A DNA stretch of 64,000 bases. Origin: Pelagibacterium xiamenense. GTDB taxonomy: Bacteria > Pseudomonadota > Alphaproteobacteria > Rhizobiales > Devosiaceae. The stretch's first letter is position 1. Every line of letters begins with the position of its first letter. The stretch spans positions 1 to 64,000 of the forward strand of contig NZ_JAJOYS010000003.1 in NCBI RefSeq assembly GCF_021166475.1, read 5' to 3'. Below are positions 1 to 10,022 of the stretch, piece by piece. The position numbers were made by a program, and so were the translations under genes. The notes under the pieces are model-generated. The model saw nothing but the letters and a program-made list of their open reading frames with translations. It was not told where the DNA came from and made no database searches.

Positions 1-2
1 AG

Positions 3-185
3 ACCGAGGCGCAGGCCTCCGCGCTCGACCGCATCGTCGAGATCTTCCGGCTCGACAAGAGCACGACGATCACCGCGGCGCCCGCGGCAGCGGCAGCGAG
101 GCAGAAGCCGGCGGCAAAGACCGCCGCCAAGGCCTACCTCACCGACGGAAATGCCGCCATCGATCCGGACTGGAACGAGTTCTAG
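3..185 (+). CDS. Methyl-accepting chemotaxis protein, C-terminal end (partial)
   Basis: Only the last 60 codons are in the window; the gene starts upstream. The visible part reads from a helical piece (ASALDRIVEIFRL) through an Ala/Pro/Lys-rich linker to the C-terminus DPDWNEF and a TAG stop. A helical end of the signalling hairpin, a flexible linker and a terminal xWxxF pentapeptide are the usual arrangement at the end of chemoreceptors that tether the CheR methyltransferase and CheB methylesterase, as NWETF does in enteric Tar and Tsr. The family call rests on this tail alone, because the diagnostic hairpin tip lies outside the window. Confidence 0.6.
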   Translation, partial: TEAQASALDRIVEIFRLDKSTTITAAPAAAAARQKPAAKTAAKAYLTDGNAAIDPDWNEF

Positions 186-201
186 CTGAACCGGCCCGTC
201 C

Positions 202-1887
202 TCAGGCCCAGTTCCGGCGCTTGGACGTTCGTCCGATGCCGGGATTGAGGCTGTTGGTAGGGTCGAGGGCTTTATAGAACTCAACGAGCGACGGTTTGGC
301 CTCGTAAAGGTGCCCGACATTGTGTTCAGCGGGGTATTCGGCGCCCCGCTGATCCAAAAGATCCAGCAGTTGCGCCTTGATCGCCGCAACGTCCGCACCC
401 TTCCTGACCAGATAGTCCTGATGCAGCACATGGCAGAAGAAGTGCCCGCAAACCGGCGTATGCGTCAGCTGCGCGCTGATCTCGGGCGGCAGTTTCGGCA
501 ACCAGTCGGTTTCGTTGCGGCGCAGCGCCACGTCGAGCGCCAGGATATCTTCGACCTCGTCCGGATGCACCGCGCGATAGCGGCCCGATGCACCGCCGAA
601 CGCGAACCGGTGCAGAAAAGCGGCCGCCCCCTCATCCTTCGTGCATTCGAAGAAATCTCCGTTCCGCGAGGGGAACAGTTCTGAAAGATAGGCGCGTGCC
701 TCGGCCACGCCCGCGCCGCCCATCTTGAGCATCAGGTGGTGCTCGAACCGGTCGCGATAGGCGTTCATGCGCTTGGGCAGGTGCTCGGGCCAGATCCGCA
801 TCGCCATCTGCACGATCCGGTCGGAAATCGCACCGCCGAGCCCGAACTTCTCGGTGAGCCCGTCGACCCAGCTTTTGAGGGCAAAGGCTTTGGGGACCGA
901 ATCCGTCCCGAGATGACGGATCACGAGATAGGTATCCTTCCCGTACCGCTGTGTCATCGTGTAGGCGTCGCGGTGCAGGTATTCCCCCGCAATCGGCAGG
1001 GTCTCGAAGCGCGAAAGGATATGCCGCCGGATTTCCGTAAGTTCTGCGGGGTCGTTCGTGCCGATATAGAAGACCGCCGTATCCTTGTCCGCCGGAAAGG
1101 TATCGAGCCGCAGCGCGAAGACTGCCAGCCGGCCTGCGCTGCCCGAGGCTTCGAAAAGCCGCCGCGGGTCGGCGTTAAAGCGCGCTGGGGTGTCCGCGTC
1201 GATGTCGCGCACGTGCCGGTGATATTCCCGGTCCGAGGCCCACTGGTTGGATTCGCGCTGGATGTCGGTCTCGGAATAGTCGCCCGAATCGAGCCTCATC
1301 AGGATCGTTTCGGCGTCTTCGCCCAACTCCACCCCAAGGTGGTTCACCAGTCTCAGCGTACCGTTCTCGTCGACCTGCGCGAAAACCGCAAACTGTGTAT
1401 AGGCCGGCCCGCGCTGGATCAGCGAACCGCCTGAATTGTTGCACACCCCGCCGGTGACGGACGCGCCGATGCAGGACGAACCGATCACCGAGTGCGGCTC
1501 GCGCCCGATGGGGCGCAGCGTTTTTTCCAACTGGTCGAGTGTAGCCCCGGGCAGGGCGATCACCTGATTGCCGCCGTCTATGAGATCGATCCGGCGGATG
1601 CGCATGGTGTTGATAATGACGATAGGACGGTCATAGCCCTCGCCGAACGGTGTCGATCCGCCGGTGATGCCGGTATTGGCCGCCTGTACGATGACGATGA
1701 CGCCCGCTTCGACGGCGGCCTTGAGCGCACGCCACTGTTCGAGCAGTGTCCCGGGGCGGACCACGGCGAGCACCTTGCCGTCGCCATAACGGTACCCCTT
1801 GCGGTACCGGCGGGTGGCGCGATCGCCGACGAGGACATGGCGCGGGCCGACGATGGAACGGAATTCGGAGACAAGAGCAGAAGACAT
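202..1887 (-). CDS. dld: Quinone-dependent D-lactate dehydrogenase
   Basis: 561 residues, the usual length of the membrane-associated FAD enzyme that oxidises D-lactate to pyruvate and passes electrons to quinone. The N-terminal half is a PCMH-type FAD-binding domain, with VQAANTGITGGSTP (about 68-81) and the glycine-rich SSCIGASVTGGVCNNSGG segment (about 136-153). The C-terminal part contains HVLHQDYLVRKG and EHNVGHLYEAKPSL, typical of Dld rather than of glycolate oxidase GlcD. It lies 64 bases downstream of gli on the same strand, so it may be read through from the uronate operon, although D-lactate is not an intermediate of that pathway. Confidence 0.9.
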   Translation of the reverse strand: MSSALVSEFRSIVGPRHVLVGDRATRRYRKGYRYGDGKVLAVVRPGTLLEQWRALKAAVEAGVIVIVQAANTGITGGSTPFGEGYDRPIVIINTMRIRRIDLIDGGNQVIALPGATLDQLEKTLRPIGREPHSVIGSSCIGASVTGGVCNNSGGSLIQRGPAYTQFAVFAQVDENGTLRLVNHLGVELGEDAETILMRLDSGDYSETDIQRESNQWASDREYHRHVRDIDADTPARFNADPRRLFEASGSAGRLAVFALRLDTFPADKDTAVFYIGTNDPAELTEIRRHILSRFETLPIAGEYLHRDAYTMTQRYGKDTYLVIRHLGTDSVPKAFALKSWVDGLTEKFGLGGAISDRIVQMAMRIWPEHLPKRMNAYRDRFEHHLMLKMGGAGVAEARAYLSELFPSRNGDFFECTKDEGAAAFLHRFAFGGASGRYRAVHPDEVEDILALDVALRRNETDWLPKLPPEISAQLTHTPVCGHFFCHVLHQDYLVRKGADVAAIKAQLLDLLDQRGAEYPAEHNVGHLYEAKPSLVEFYKALDPTNSLNPGIGRTSKRRNWA

Positions 1888-1951
1888 GGGCGTTCGAACT
1901 TTCGATAACGCCGCAGTCTAAATCACGGATCGAGTGCCGGGGACAAGTTTT

Positions 1952-2820
1952 TCACGCCTGCGCCGGTGGAAATCCGAATAACCGCTCCGGGTTCTCGACC
2001 AGGGCCTTGTGGCGCGCGTCTTCGGTCGGGAACCAGCCCAGGACGGTATCGAGCAGCGCGGCATCGTTGGGATATTCGGCCGTCGATTTGGCGAGATTGT
2101 GCGGCCAGTTCGTACCCCAGACGATCCGTTCGGGCGCATAGGCGGCAAGTTCGCGCGCTACCGCGGCGATGTCGGCGTAGTCCGGTCCACCCGTGCGGCT
2201 CGATTCGTAGCAGCCGGCGAATTTGAACCAGCAATTGCCCGCATCGATCAGCCGCTTGACAGCGTCGACCTGCGGGCTGTCCGGCGTAACGCCGGCAAAG
2301 AACTTGCCGTGATGATCGAAGACCCAGTCGCTCCGGATTGCTTCGAGGCGAGGCATATGATCGAGGATATCGGAGCCATCGAACTGAATGGCCATGCACC
2401 AGCCGAACGCCTGCGCCCGGGCATCGATTGCTTCGAGTCCGGAAAGCCCGATCGCGCCGCCGGGCAGATCCATGATCCGGGCACCGGTAACGCCTGCATC
2501 CGCGAGCCGCTGCATCTCGGCGTCGCCGGTTTCCCCGGTTATGACGGCGACACCGCGCGCGACGCCACCCATGGCATCGAGCGCGGCAACCAGATTGCCG
2601 TTGTCGAATTGGTGCGCATTCCCTTGCGTGATGACCACGCGCTCGATCCCCAACCAGTCCATCGTCCGGCGATATTCGTCCGGACCGGGAAGGCCGTCAG
2701 GGAGGGCAGGGCCGCCAGGGAGGGCCGGATAGCCCTCGAGATACATGTGCATCTGCGTGTCGATCGTCCCCGCGGGGAGAACCGTTCGAGGCTTTGGGCC
2801 GCCATAGGTGCGTTCGAGCA

Positions 2821-2821
<1 letters not shown>
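1952..2821 (-). CDS. gli: D-galactarolactone isomerase (amidohydrolase superfamily)
   Basis: 289 residues, a TIM-barrel protein of the amidohydrolase_2 family. It closely resembles, from memory, the Agrobacterium Gli protein: a start region IDTQMHMYLEGYPALPGG, then ITQGNAHQFDNGN, GARIMDLPGGAIGLS, VFDHHGKFFAG and RIVWGTNWPHN. Gli interconverts D-galactaro-1,5-lactone and the 1,4-lactone and feeds Gci in oxidation of D-galacturonate. Its ATG overlaps the TGA of gci by one base (TGATG), so the two are translationally coupled. The neighbours gci and kdgD make this assignment much stronger than homology to generic 'amidohydrolases' would. Confidence 0.85.
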
Positions 2822-4874
<2,053 letters not shown>

Positions 4875-4901
4875 TCAAATTTTCCACCACCGGGATATTG
4901 A

Positions 4902-4921
4902 GTTGACTGATAGAAGTCAAC
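4902..4921. promoter_or_regulatory. Palindrome upstream of the uronate operon (candidate operator)
   Basis: GTTGACT (4902-4908) and its exact inverse AGTCAAC (4915-4921) flank a 6-base spacer, 42 bases upstream of the kdgD start. Read on the minus strand, TTGACT followed after 17 bases by TATCCC could be a promoter overlapped by the palindrome. A GntR/FCD or IclR-type repressor would be expected for this pathway, but no regulator gene is adjacent. Confidence 0.45.
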
Positions 4922-4959
4922 ATCTTGTATGATATCTTTTCAGAGGCGCGTGTAGAGAC

Positions 4960-5350
4960 GACCGGCGGCCTTGAAGCCCCGGTCATTGAGCGTGGACGGT
5001 ATGCGGCGAGACGCGCCTCATACTGAAATTAGAATAGCGAAGCGAGCCTCGCCGCATACATCCGGGGTTTTCGGCTTATGGCGGCGTCCCGGGCTGGGGT
5101 TTGTCGTAACCCTTCCTACGAGTGGGAAAGGTTCGGTGCCCCTCCGGGTTTCCCCGGTGCGACGGGGATATCAGTCCCCGTCCGGCCTCTGTCCGCTTTG
5201 GACCTCCGCTGGGACGACTCCCATCGGACCCGGACCGGTCCCGCCCAAACGTTCGTTGCGCTCGCGCCCATCAAAGCGGGTCCGTGAGAAGCAATATAAG
5301 TGAGGTTCGGGGGGGCGGGGATAAGTTCGGCCGAAATCGTCGCCGGTTGC
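4960..5350. other. Gene-free, strongly structured intergenic stretch
   Basis: No convincing coding frame here; the short frames have no family resemblance. Between 5108 and 5284 there is a run of hairpins. Arms 5108-5116/5125-5133 pair with one mismatch. Arms 5144-5148/5153-5157 have a 4-base loop. Arms 5161-5168/5175-5182 form a perfect 8-base stem with a 6-base loop. Arms 5191-5194/5200-5203 and 5211-5215/5238-5242 follow, and an 8-base pairing joins 5225-5232 with 5277-5284. It lies downstream of the CDF gene and upstream of kdgD, both on the minus strand. It could be terminators, a small RNA gene or a decayed repeat; RNase P, tmRNA and 6S consensus motifs were not recognised. Confidence 0.35.
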
Positions 5351-6304
5351 CTAGTGCGAATGTTCTTCGGTGTGCGCGTGCGCCGATATTTCACACGTGG
5401 CGGGCTTGTCGTCCCAATTGATCTCGACCGTGGCGTGGCGGATGCCGTAGGCCGCCGCGAGCGCCGCCTTGACCCGCTCGGATATCGTCGGCGCATCGGC
5501 GTTGGCGCCCAGCGTCACCTCCAGGGTTGCCGCGGGCTTGCCTGAGGTGATGGACCATACATGGACGTGATTGACGTCAGCCACATCGGGGACCGTTTCG
5601 ACAAGGTGCGCCTTGAGTGCTTCAATTTCGATATCGGGCGGCGTGCCCTCCATGAGGATGTGAAGCGAGTTCTTCAAAAGCGCCCATGCCGAGCGCAGAA
5701 TCAGTGCCGAAAGCAGAACCGAGAGGATCGGGTCGATCGGAGTCCAGGCGGTAAAGTAGATGACGATGGCCGCGGCGATGGCAGCCACCGATCCCAACAG
5801 GTCTCCGACAACATGGAGCAGGGCGCCCTTGATATTCACATGCTCGGTATCGCCCCGGTTGAGCATGAAAAAGACCGCGCCATTGACGATAAGCCCCAGC
5901 ACCGCGACGACGAACATCGGGCCGGCGAGAACGGGATGGGGGTCTATGAAACGCTGGACCGCTTCATAGGCGATCCACAAGACCAGAGCGATTAGCGTAA
6001 GGGCATTGACGAACCCAGCGAGCACCTCGCACCGCATGTAACCGAAGGTCCGCTTGGCGTCCGACGCACGGCGCCCGAACCGGAACCCGGCCCAGGCCAG
6101 CGCAAGCGCCGCGGCATCGGTAAGCATGTGCCCCGCATCCGCGATCAGGGCCAGTGAACCGGCGAGAAGCCCTCCAATCACCTCGGCGATCATGAACCCG
6201 AAGGTCAGAAGGAAGCCGACAAGAACCACGCGCTCATTGTTGCCCGTCACCTCGGGCGCGTGATGGTGGTGTGTGTGGCCGTCGCCGGTGGAGTCGCCGC
6301 TCAT
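5351..6304 (-). CDS. Cation diffusion facilitator (Zn/Co efflux, CzcD/DmeF type)
   Basis: 317 residues with six predicted membrane segments and a cytoplasmic C-terminal domain. It exports divalent metal in exchange for protons across the inner membrane. Metal-site signatures are visible in TM2 (DAGHMLTD, His59 and Asp63) and TM5 (HVVGD, His164 and Asp168), an HxxxD pair typical of Zn/Co transporters. His-rich tails lie at both ends (THHHH near residue 11 and HAHTEEHSH at the C-terminus). The gene stands alone; a palindrome upstream may bind a metal sensor. Zinc is the likeliest substrate, cobalt or cadmium are possible. Confidence 0.88.
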   Translation of the reverse strand: MSGDSTGDGHTHHHHAPEVTGNNERVVLVGFLLTFGFMIAEVIGGLLAGSLALIADAGHMLTDAAALALAWAGFRFGRRASDAKRTFGYMRCEVLAGFVNALTLIALVLWIAYEAVQRFIDPHPVLAGPMFVVAVLGLIVNGAVFFMLNRGDTEHVNIKGALLHVVGDLLGSVAAIAAAIVIYFTAWTPIDPILSVLLSALILRSAWALLKNSLHILMEGTPPDIEIEALKAHLVETVPDVADVNHVHVWSITSGKPAATLEVTLGANADAPTISERVKAALAAAYGIRHATVEINWDDKPATCEISAHAHTEEHSH

Positions 6305-6337
6305 GTGCAGTCCGCGTATCGAGGAAGATCAGATAAA

Positions 6338-6359
6338 CATATAAATACGTGTTCATATA
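6338..6359. promoter_or_regulatory. Imperfect palindrome upstream of the CDF gene (candidate metal-sensor operator)
   Basis: CATATAAATAC (6338-6348) and GTGTTCATATA (6349-6359) form an inverted repeat matching at 8 of 11 positions, 34-55 bases before the CDF start. AT-rich sites with a TGTTCATAT half are typical of ArsR/SmtB-family repressors. No such regulator gene is in the window, so this is inference. Confidence 0.4.
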
Positions 6360-6584
6360 TATGCTGTAAAGTGCGGCACCTCGTCCTGCGCGTCCAGGAC
6401 GGGCCGTCCAGTTGCAGGGGCGTATGACCTAATCCGCGCATTCGGCCCGAATTGTCATGCATTCGCCGAGTTTATGTGTAACACTCACATTTCAGAAAAT
6501 CGGCACGCGGCAAATCGGCATAGAACGGTTGCAAGCCGGGCGTCAGGCCCGCACCCGCCTGTCAGGAAACGGAGAGGCGACATC

Positions 6585-6770
6585 ATGGCTGGCATCTATC
6601 TTGAGCGTGAAATCGTCTGCCCACATTGCGGTGCGACCAATCATATTACGGTCGACGAGGTGGCAGACAATACACGCGTCAACTGTTCGCGATGTCACGC
6701 GGAGATCGGTCTGTGGCGGACGATCAGCCCACAAACCGTGGTCCGCAGGAATGCAGAACAGACGGTGTAG
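6585..6770 (+). CDS. Small zinc-ribbon protein
   Basis: 61 residues from the ATG preceded by GGAGAGG at a sensible distance; the in-frame extension to 6474 is unlikely. Two knuckles, CPHC (Cys12, Cys15) and CSRC (Cys34, Cys37), separated by 18 residues, should bind one zinc ion. The flanks show no enzyme domain. It resembles free-standing MJ0042-like or rubredoxin-like ribbons at the start of regulatory proteins, but here it is alone. It lies 169 bases upstream of the FixL-like kinase on the same strand; no functional link is shown. Function unknown. Confidence 0.6.
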   Translation: MAGIYLEREIVCPHCGATNHITVDEVADNTRVNCSRCHAEIGLWRTISPQTVVRRNAEQTV

Positions 6771-6939
6771 GGGGCTCTCCCTGGACTATCCCCGCGCGCA
6801 ATGCTGCGCGTGGGTTCGATCTGTCACGCGAGGGCTACCTCCATGCGTGTCTAACGGTACGAAATGCGCGCCTTTTCCGCACAGATCGCTTGAGCTAGAG
6901 TGGCATAACGACGAACTCCGGCAAGCCTGATTCCGTTCC

Positions 6940-8496
6940 ATGGCTGACAGTCTTCAGACCGATCCATCCTTGGCGGGCCAGGCCGCCAAGCTTCGCGCGA
7001 TTCTCGATTCCGCGGTCGATGCGATCATCACCATCGACCGCAACGGCACAATTATGACGGTCAATCCCGCAGCGGAGCGGCTGTTCGGCTATGCGCGCGA
7101 CGAATTCATCGGTCGTAACGTCCACTTTTTGATGCCCGAACCCTATCATTCCGAGCATGACGGTTATATCCGCGCGTATCGGGAGACCGGCCGCAAAAAA
7201 ATCATTGGCATCGGGCGCGAAGTGGTGGGCCGGAGGGCCGACGGCACGACGTTCCCGATCCATCTGGCCGTCAGCGAGTTCGAGGTCGAGGGCAGAACCC
7301 AATTCGCAGGCATCATCCGCGACCTGTCCGAACACAAGGCAACCGAGCGCGCGCTCCGCGAGGCCCAGAAGATGGATGCGATGGGCCAGCTCACCGGCGG
7401 GATCGCTCACGACTTTAACAACCTTCTCACGGTGATCATCGGCAACCTCGAAATGCTGGATGCCAGGCTCACCACGGACGACAAGCGTCAGCTCGCCTCC
7501 GAGGCGCTCGAGGCCGCTGAAATCGGCGCACGGCTGACGTCCAGACTGCTGGCCTTTGCGCGCCGCAGCCACCTCGAGCCCGAACCGGTAAATCTCAACA
7601 CCTTCGTCCTCGGGCTCACCGACATGCTGCATCGCACACTCGGCGAAACGGTCTTTCTCTCGAACGCGCTCAGCCCCAGCCTGTGGATGGTGAGGACCGA
7701 CGCATCCCAGGTCGAAAGCGCCATCGTCAATCTCGCGGTCAACGCCCGCGATGCGATGCCGTCGGGCGGGCGGTTGGTCATCGAGACATCCAACATCCAG
7801 GTCGACGAGGAGGACGGGGCCAGCGAGTCAGGGATCGAACCGGGCGACTACGTGCGCCTTTCGGTCTCCGATACCGGCCTGGGCATGCCCGCCGCCGTGC
7901 GCGAGCGTGCCTTCGAGCCCTTCTTCACCACCAAGGAAAAGGGCAAGGGCACTGGGCTGGGCCTCTCGATGATCTATGGCTTCGCCAAGCAGTCGGGCGG
8001 GCACGCCACGATTTACAGCGAGCCCGAGAAGGGCACCACGGTCAATCTTTACCTGCCGCGGTATCGCGAGCAAGGCGAGGCCGTGGCCGCCGGCGAGCAT
8101 CCCGAGGCAACCCGCGGGCACGGGGAGCTGGTTCTGGCGGTAGAAGACGACGATCGCGTTCGCCGGCTGACGGTGACCCGTCTTAAAGAGCTTGGCTACA
8201 CCGTCCTTGATGCGGGCAGCGGCCCCGAGGCGCTGGAGATCCTCGCCGCCAATCCCGGTGTCGACCTGCTGTTTTCGGACCTCGTCATGCCGGGCATGTC
8301 GGGGTACGACCTGTGCACCGAGGCGCGCGCGCGATATCCCGGCGTCAGGGCTCTGCTCACGTCGGGTTATGCCGAAGAATTGACGCGGCCCGATGCTTTG
8401 GCGCAGGCCCAGCTTAAGGTGCTCCGCAAACCCTATCGCATGGCCGACCTTGCCGATGCGATCGCCAGCGCGCTCAGGGAGCCGCCCGAAGCCTAG
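6940..8496 (+). CDS. FixL-like heme-PAS hybrid histidine kinase
   Basis: 518 residues, soluble, no membrane segment. Order: PAS (about 15-130), HisKA with phosphoacceptor His157 (GGIAHDFNN), HATPase (Asn268, [17 protein letters not shown]), and a C-terminal receiver with Asp447 (LFSDLVMPG) and Lys497. The PAS matches the FixL oxygen-sensing heme domain. HDGYIRAY supplies a proximal-histidine equivalent (His73, for His200 of Bradyrhizobium FixL), and IIGIGR supplies the distal arginine (Arg93, for Arg220). The residue equivalent to Arg206 is Ala79. Hybrid FixL proteins (hFixL) working with an OmpR-type FxkR are known in rhizobia, and the next genes fit that scheme. The 3' end overlaps the convergent regulator by 4 bases. 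Confidence 0.85.
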   Translation: MADSLQTDPSLAGQAAKLRAILDSAVDAIITIDRNGTIMTVNPAAERLFGYARDEFIGRNVHFLMPEPYHSEHDGYIRAYRETGRKKIIGIGREVVGRRADGTTFPIHLAVSEFEVEGRTQFAGIIRDLSEHKATERALREAQKMDAMGQLTGGIAHDFNNLLTVIIGNLEMLDARLTTDDKRQLASEALEAAEIGARLTSRLLAFARRSHLEPEPVNLNTFVLGLTDMLHRTLGETVFLSNALSPSLWMVRTDASQVESAIVNLAVNARDAMPSGGRLVIETSNIQVDEEDGASESGIEPGDYVRLSVSDTGLGMPAAVRERAFEPFFTTKEKGKGTGLGLSMIYGFAKQSGGHATIYSEPEKGTTVNLYLPRYREQGEAVAAGEHPEATRGHGELVLAVEDDDRVRRLTVTRLKELGYTVLDAGSGPEALEILAANPGVDLLFSDLVMPGMSGYDLCTEARARYPGVRALLTSGYAEELTRPDALAQAQLKVLRKPYRMADLADAIASALREPPEA

Positions 8497-9215
8497 GGCA
8501 GCCGGTTCGGGGTGAAGGTGTAACCGGCGCCGCGAACGGTCTTGAGGAGGGTAGGGGTCGCCGGATCGGCCTCGATCTTCTTGCGGAGTCTGGCGATCTG
8601 GTTGTCGATGCTCCGGTCGAACGGGCTCCAGTCGTGGCCCTTGAGACGGTCCATGATCTGGTCGCGGTTGAGAACGCGATGCGGGTTTTTCGCGAACACG
8701 GTCAGAAGATCGAATTCGCCGCTTGTGAGGGTCACAAGCCCGGCCGACCCCGTCAGCGTCCGGCCCTCGATATCGAGCGTGAAACCGTTGAACCGGACGA
8801 TCGCGTCCGCGCCGGCCTGGGGGTGTTCGGGCGCGCGCTCCGGTTTCGAGCGGCGCAGCACCGAGCGTACCCGCGCCAGAACCTCCCGCAGGTGAAACGG
8901 CTTGGCGATATAGTCGTCCGCCCCGATTTCGAGCCCGACGATGCGGTCGATCATGTCGCCCTTGCCGGTGATCATGATGATCGGGACGTCGGAGGTCTGG
9001 CGGATTTCGCGCGCGATGGTCAGCCCGTCCGAGCCGCCGAGATTGAGATCGAGTGTGATGAGATCGGGCGAGCGGGAGAGCGTCTCCTGTACGCCAGCTC
9101 CGTCTGCCGCCTCTGAAACCTCGTAGCCTTCGTCTTCGAGGCAGCGGCGCAGCATGCGCCGCACTTTCTCGTCATCGTCCACGACCAGGATGTGAGGTGC
9201 ACCTGGTGCCGTCAT
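8493..9215 (-). CDS. OmpR/PhoB-family response regulator (FxkR-like candidate)
   Basis: 240 residues: receiver domain (about 7-118) with acidic pocket DDD (13-15), phosphoacceptor Asp56 (ITLDLNL), Thr83 and Lys105, then a winged-helix DNA-binding domain (about 138-236) with the family motif TSGEFDLLTVF. It is divergent from the FixK-like gene and convergent with the FixL-like kinase, so it is the natural partner of that kinase. OmpR-type regulators bind direct repeats spaced by about 10 bases, and such repeats lie just upstream of its own start and of the FixK-like gene. Identity as FxkR is inferred from context; the receiver looks phosphorylatable. Confidence 0.85.
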   Translation of the reverse strand: MTAPGAPHILVVDDDEKVRRMLRRCLEDEGYEVSEAADGAGVQETLSRSPDLITLDLNLGGSDGLTIAREIRQTSDVPIIMITGKGDMIDRIVGLEIGADDYIAKPFHLREVLARVRSVLRRSKPERAPEHPQAGADAIVRFNGFTLDIEGRTLTGSAGLVTLTSGEFDLLTVFAKNPHRVLNRDQIMDRLKGHDWSPFDRSIDNQIARLRKKIEADPATPTLLKTVRGAGYTFTPNRLP

Positions 9216-9248
9216 GGTTTTGGATACAGCCGTTTTTGAGAGCGTCCT

Positions 9249-9274
9249 GATACAAAATGTTACATGCCGTTACC
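9249..9274 (+). promoter_or_regulatory. Tandem GTTACA-like direct repeats (K-box-like) in the RR/fixK promoter
   Basis: Three hexamers at exact 10-base intervals: GATACA (9249-9254), GTTACA (9259-9264) and GTTACC (9269-9274). They lie in the 131-base gap between the divergent response regulator and FixK-like genes. The last two form GTTACA-N4-GTTACC. As I recall it, the K-box recognised by rhizobial FxkR is a GTTACA-N4-GTTACA repeat. A further GTTACG is at 9291. Confidence 0.6.
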
Positions 9275-9346
9275 GGGCAGGCGCAAGTGCGTTACGCCCG
9301 AACGCCATATTGCTCCCTATCCAATACTGCATTTGTGGGGAGCCCG

Positions 9347-10018
9347 ATGGGTCAGATATTGCCAATTCAAGCCAGCGCGCCGGTCTGGGGCGCGGCATCG
9401 GTGCTGGATATGGGTATCCGCACGCTGCGCGCGCAGGATCCACTAATTTTCGAGGGAGACGACGCCGACCATCTCTATGAGGTCGTCGAAGGCGTGGTTC
9501 GCGTCTACAAGGTCTTCTACGACGGCCGCCGGCAGATCATATCTTTTGCATTTCCCGGCGACATCATCGGCCTGGGGCAGACCGACACCTACAGTTTCGA
9601 CTGCGATGCTCTGACGTTTGCCCGCGTACGCGCCATTCCCAAGGCGGACCTCTTGCGTACCGTCCGCGAGCGGCCTGAGCTCGGGGCGCAAATGCTCGAG
9701 ATGGCGAGCCGCGAAATTACCGCCGCACAAAGCCTCTCGATCACGCTGTGCCGCAAATCGGCCATCGAGCGTGTCGCTTCATTCCTGTGCGGCCTTGCCG
9801 AGCGCCGGCGCCATACCGCTGCGGGCCAGACGTTGAGCGTTCCGATGACGCGCGCCGATATTGCCGACTATCTCGGCCTGACGATCGAAACCGTAAGCCG
9901 CAACATTACCAAGCTCAAATCGCTCCAGGTGATCAGCCTTCCCGAGCCGGGCGCGATCGTCATCCACGATATGAAGCAGCTCAAGCGCATCGGGGATTGC
10001 GAAGCGGGCATCCAGTAG
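9347..10018 (+). CDS. Crp/Fnr-family transcriptional activator, FixK-like
   Basis: 223 residues from the ATG preceded by GGGGAG; a longer frame to 9257 would start inside the repeat promoter and is rejected. An N-terminal cyclic-nucleotide-binding fold (about 18-130) is followed by a dimerisation helix and a Crp-type winged helix. The recognition helix carries TIETVSR, with Glu181, Ser184 and Arg185 matching the FNR/FixK residues that read TTGAT-N4-ATCAA. Cysteines are at 86, 135, 148 and 218, with no N-terminal cluster, so it is unlikely to hold an oxygen-labile [4Fe-4S] centre; oxygen input would come from the nearby FixL-like kinase. FixK factors activate high-affinity oxidase and microaerobic genes. 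Confidence 0.85.
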   Translation: MGQILPIQASAPVWGAASVLDMGIRTLRAQDPLIFEGDDADHLYEVVEGVVRVYKVFYDGRRQIISFAFPGDIIGLGQTDTYSFDCDALTFARVRAIPKADLLRTVRERPELGAQMLEMASREITAAQSLSITLCRKSAIERVASFLCGLAERRRHTAAGQTLSVPMTRADIADYLGLTIETVSRNITKLKSLQVISLPEPGAIVIHDMKQLKRIGDCEAGIQ

Positions 10019-10022
10019 GCCA

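Noticed and set aside
4960-5350. RNase P, tmRNA or 6S RNA in the structured gap
   Set aside because: The conserved RNase P motif GAGGAAAGTCC, a tRNA-like end and a 6S bubble were not found.
9257-9346. N-terminal extension of the FixK-like protein from ATG 9257
   Set aside because: It starts inside the tandem-repeat promoter, has no ribosome binding site, and adds 30 residues not typical for the family; ATG 9347 has GGGGAG.
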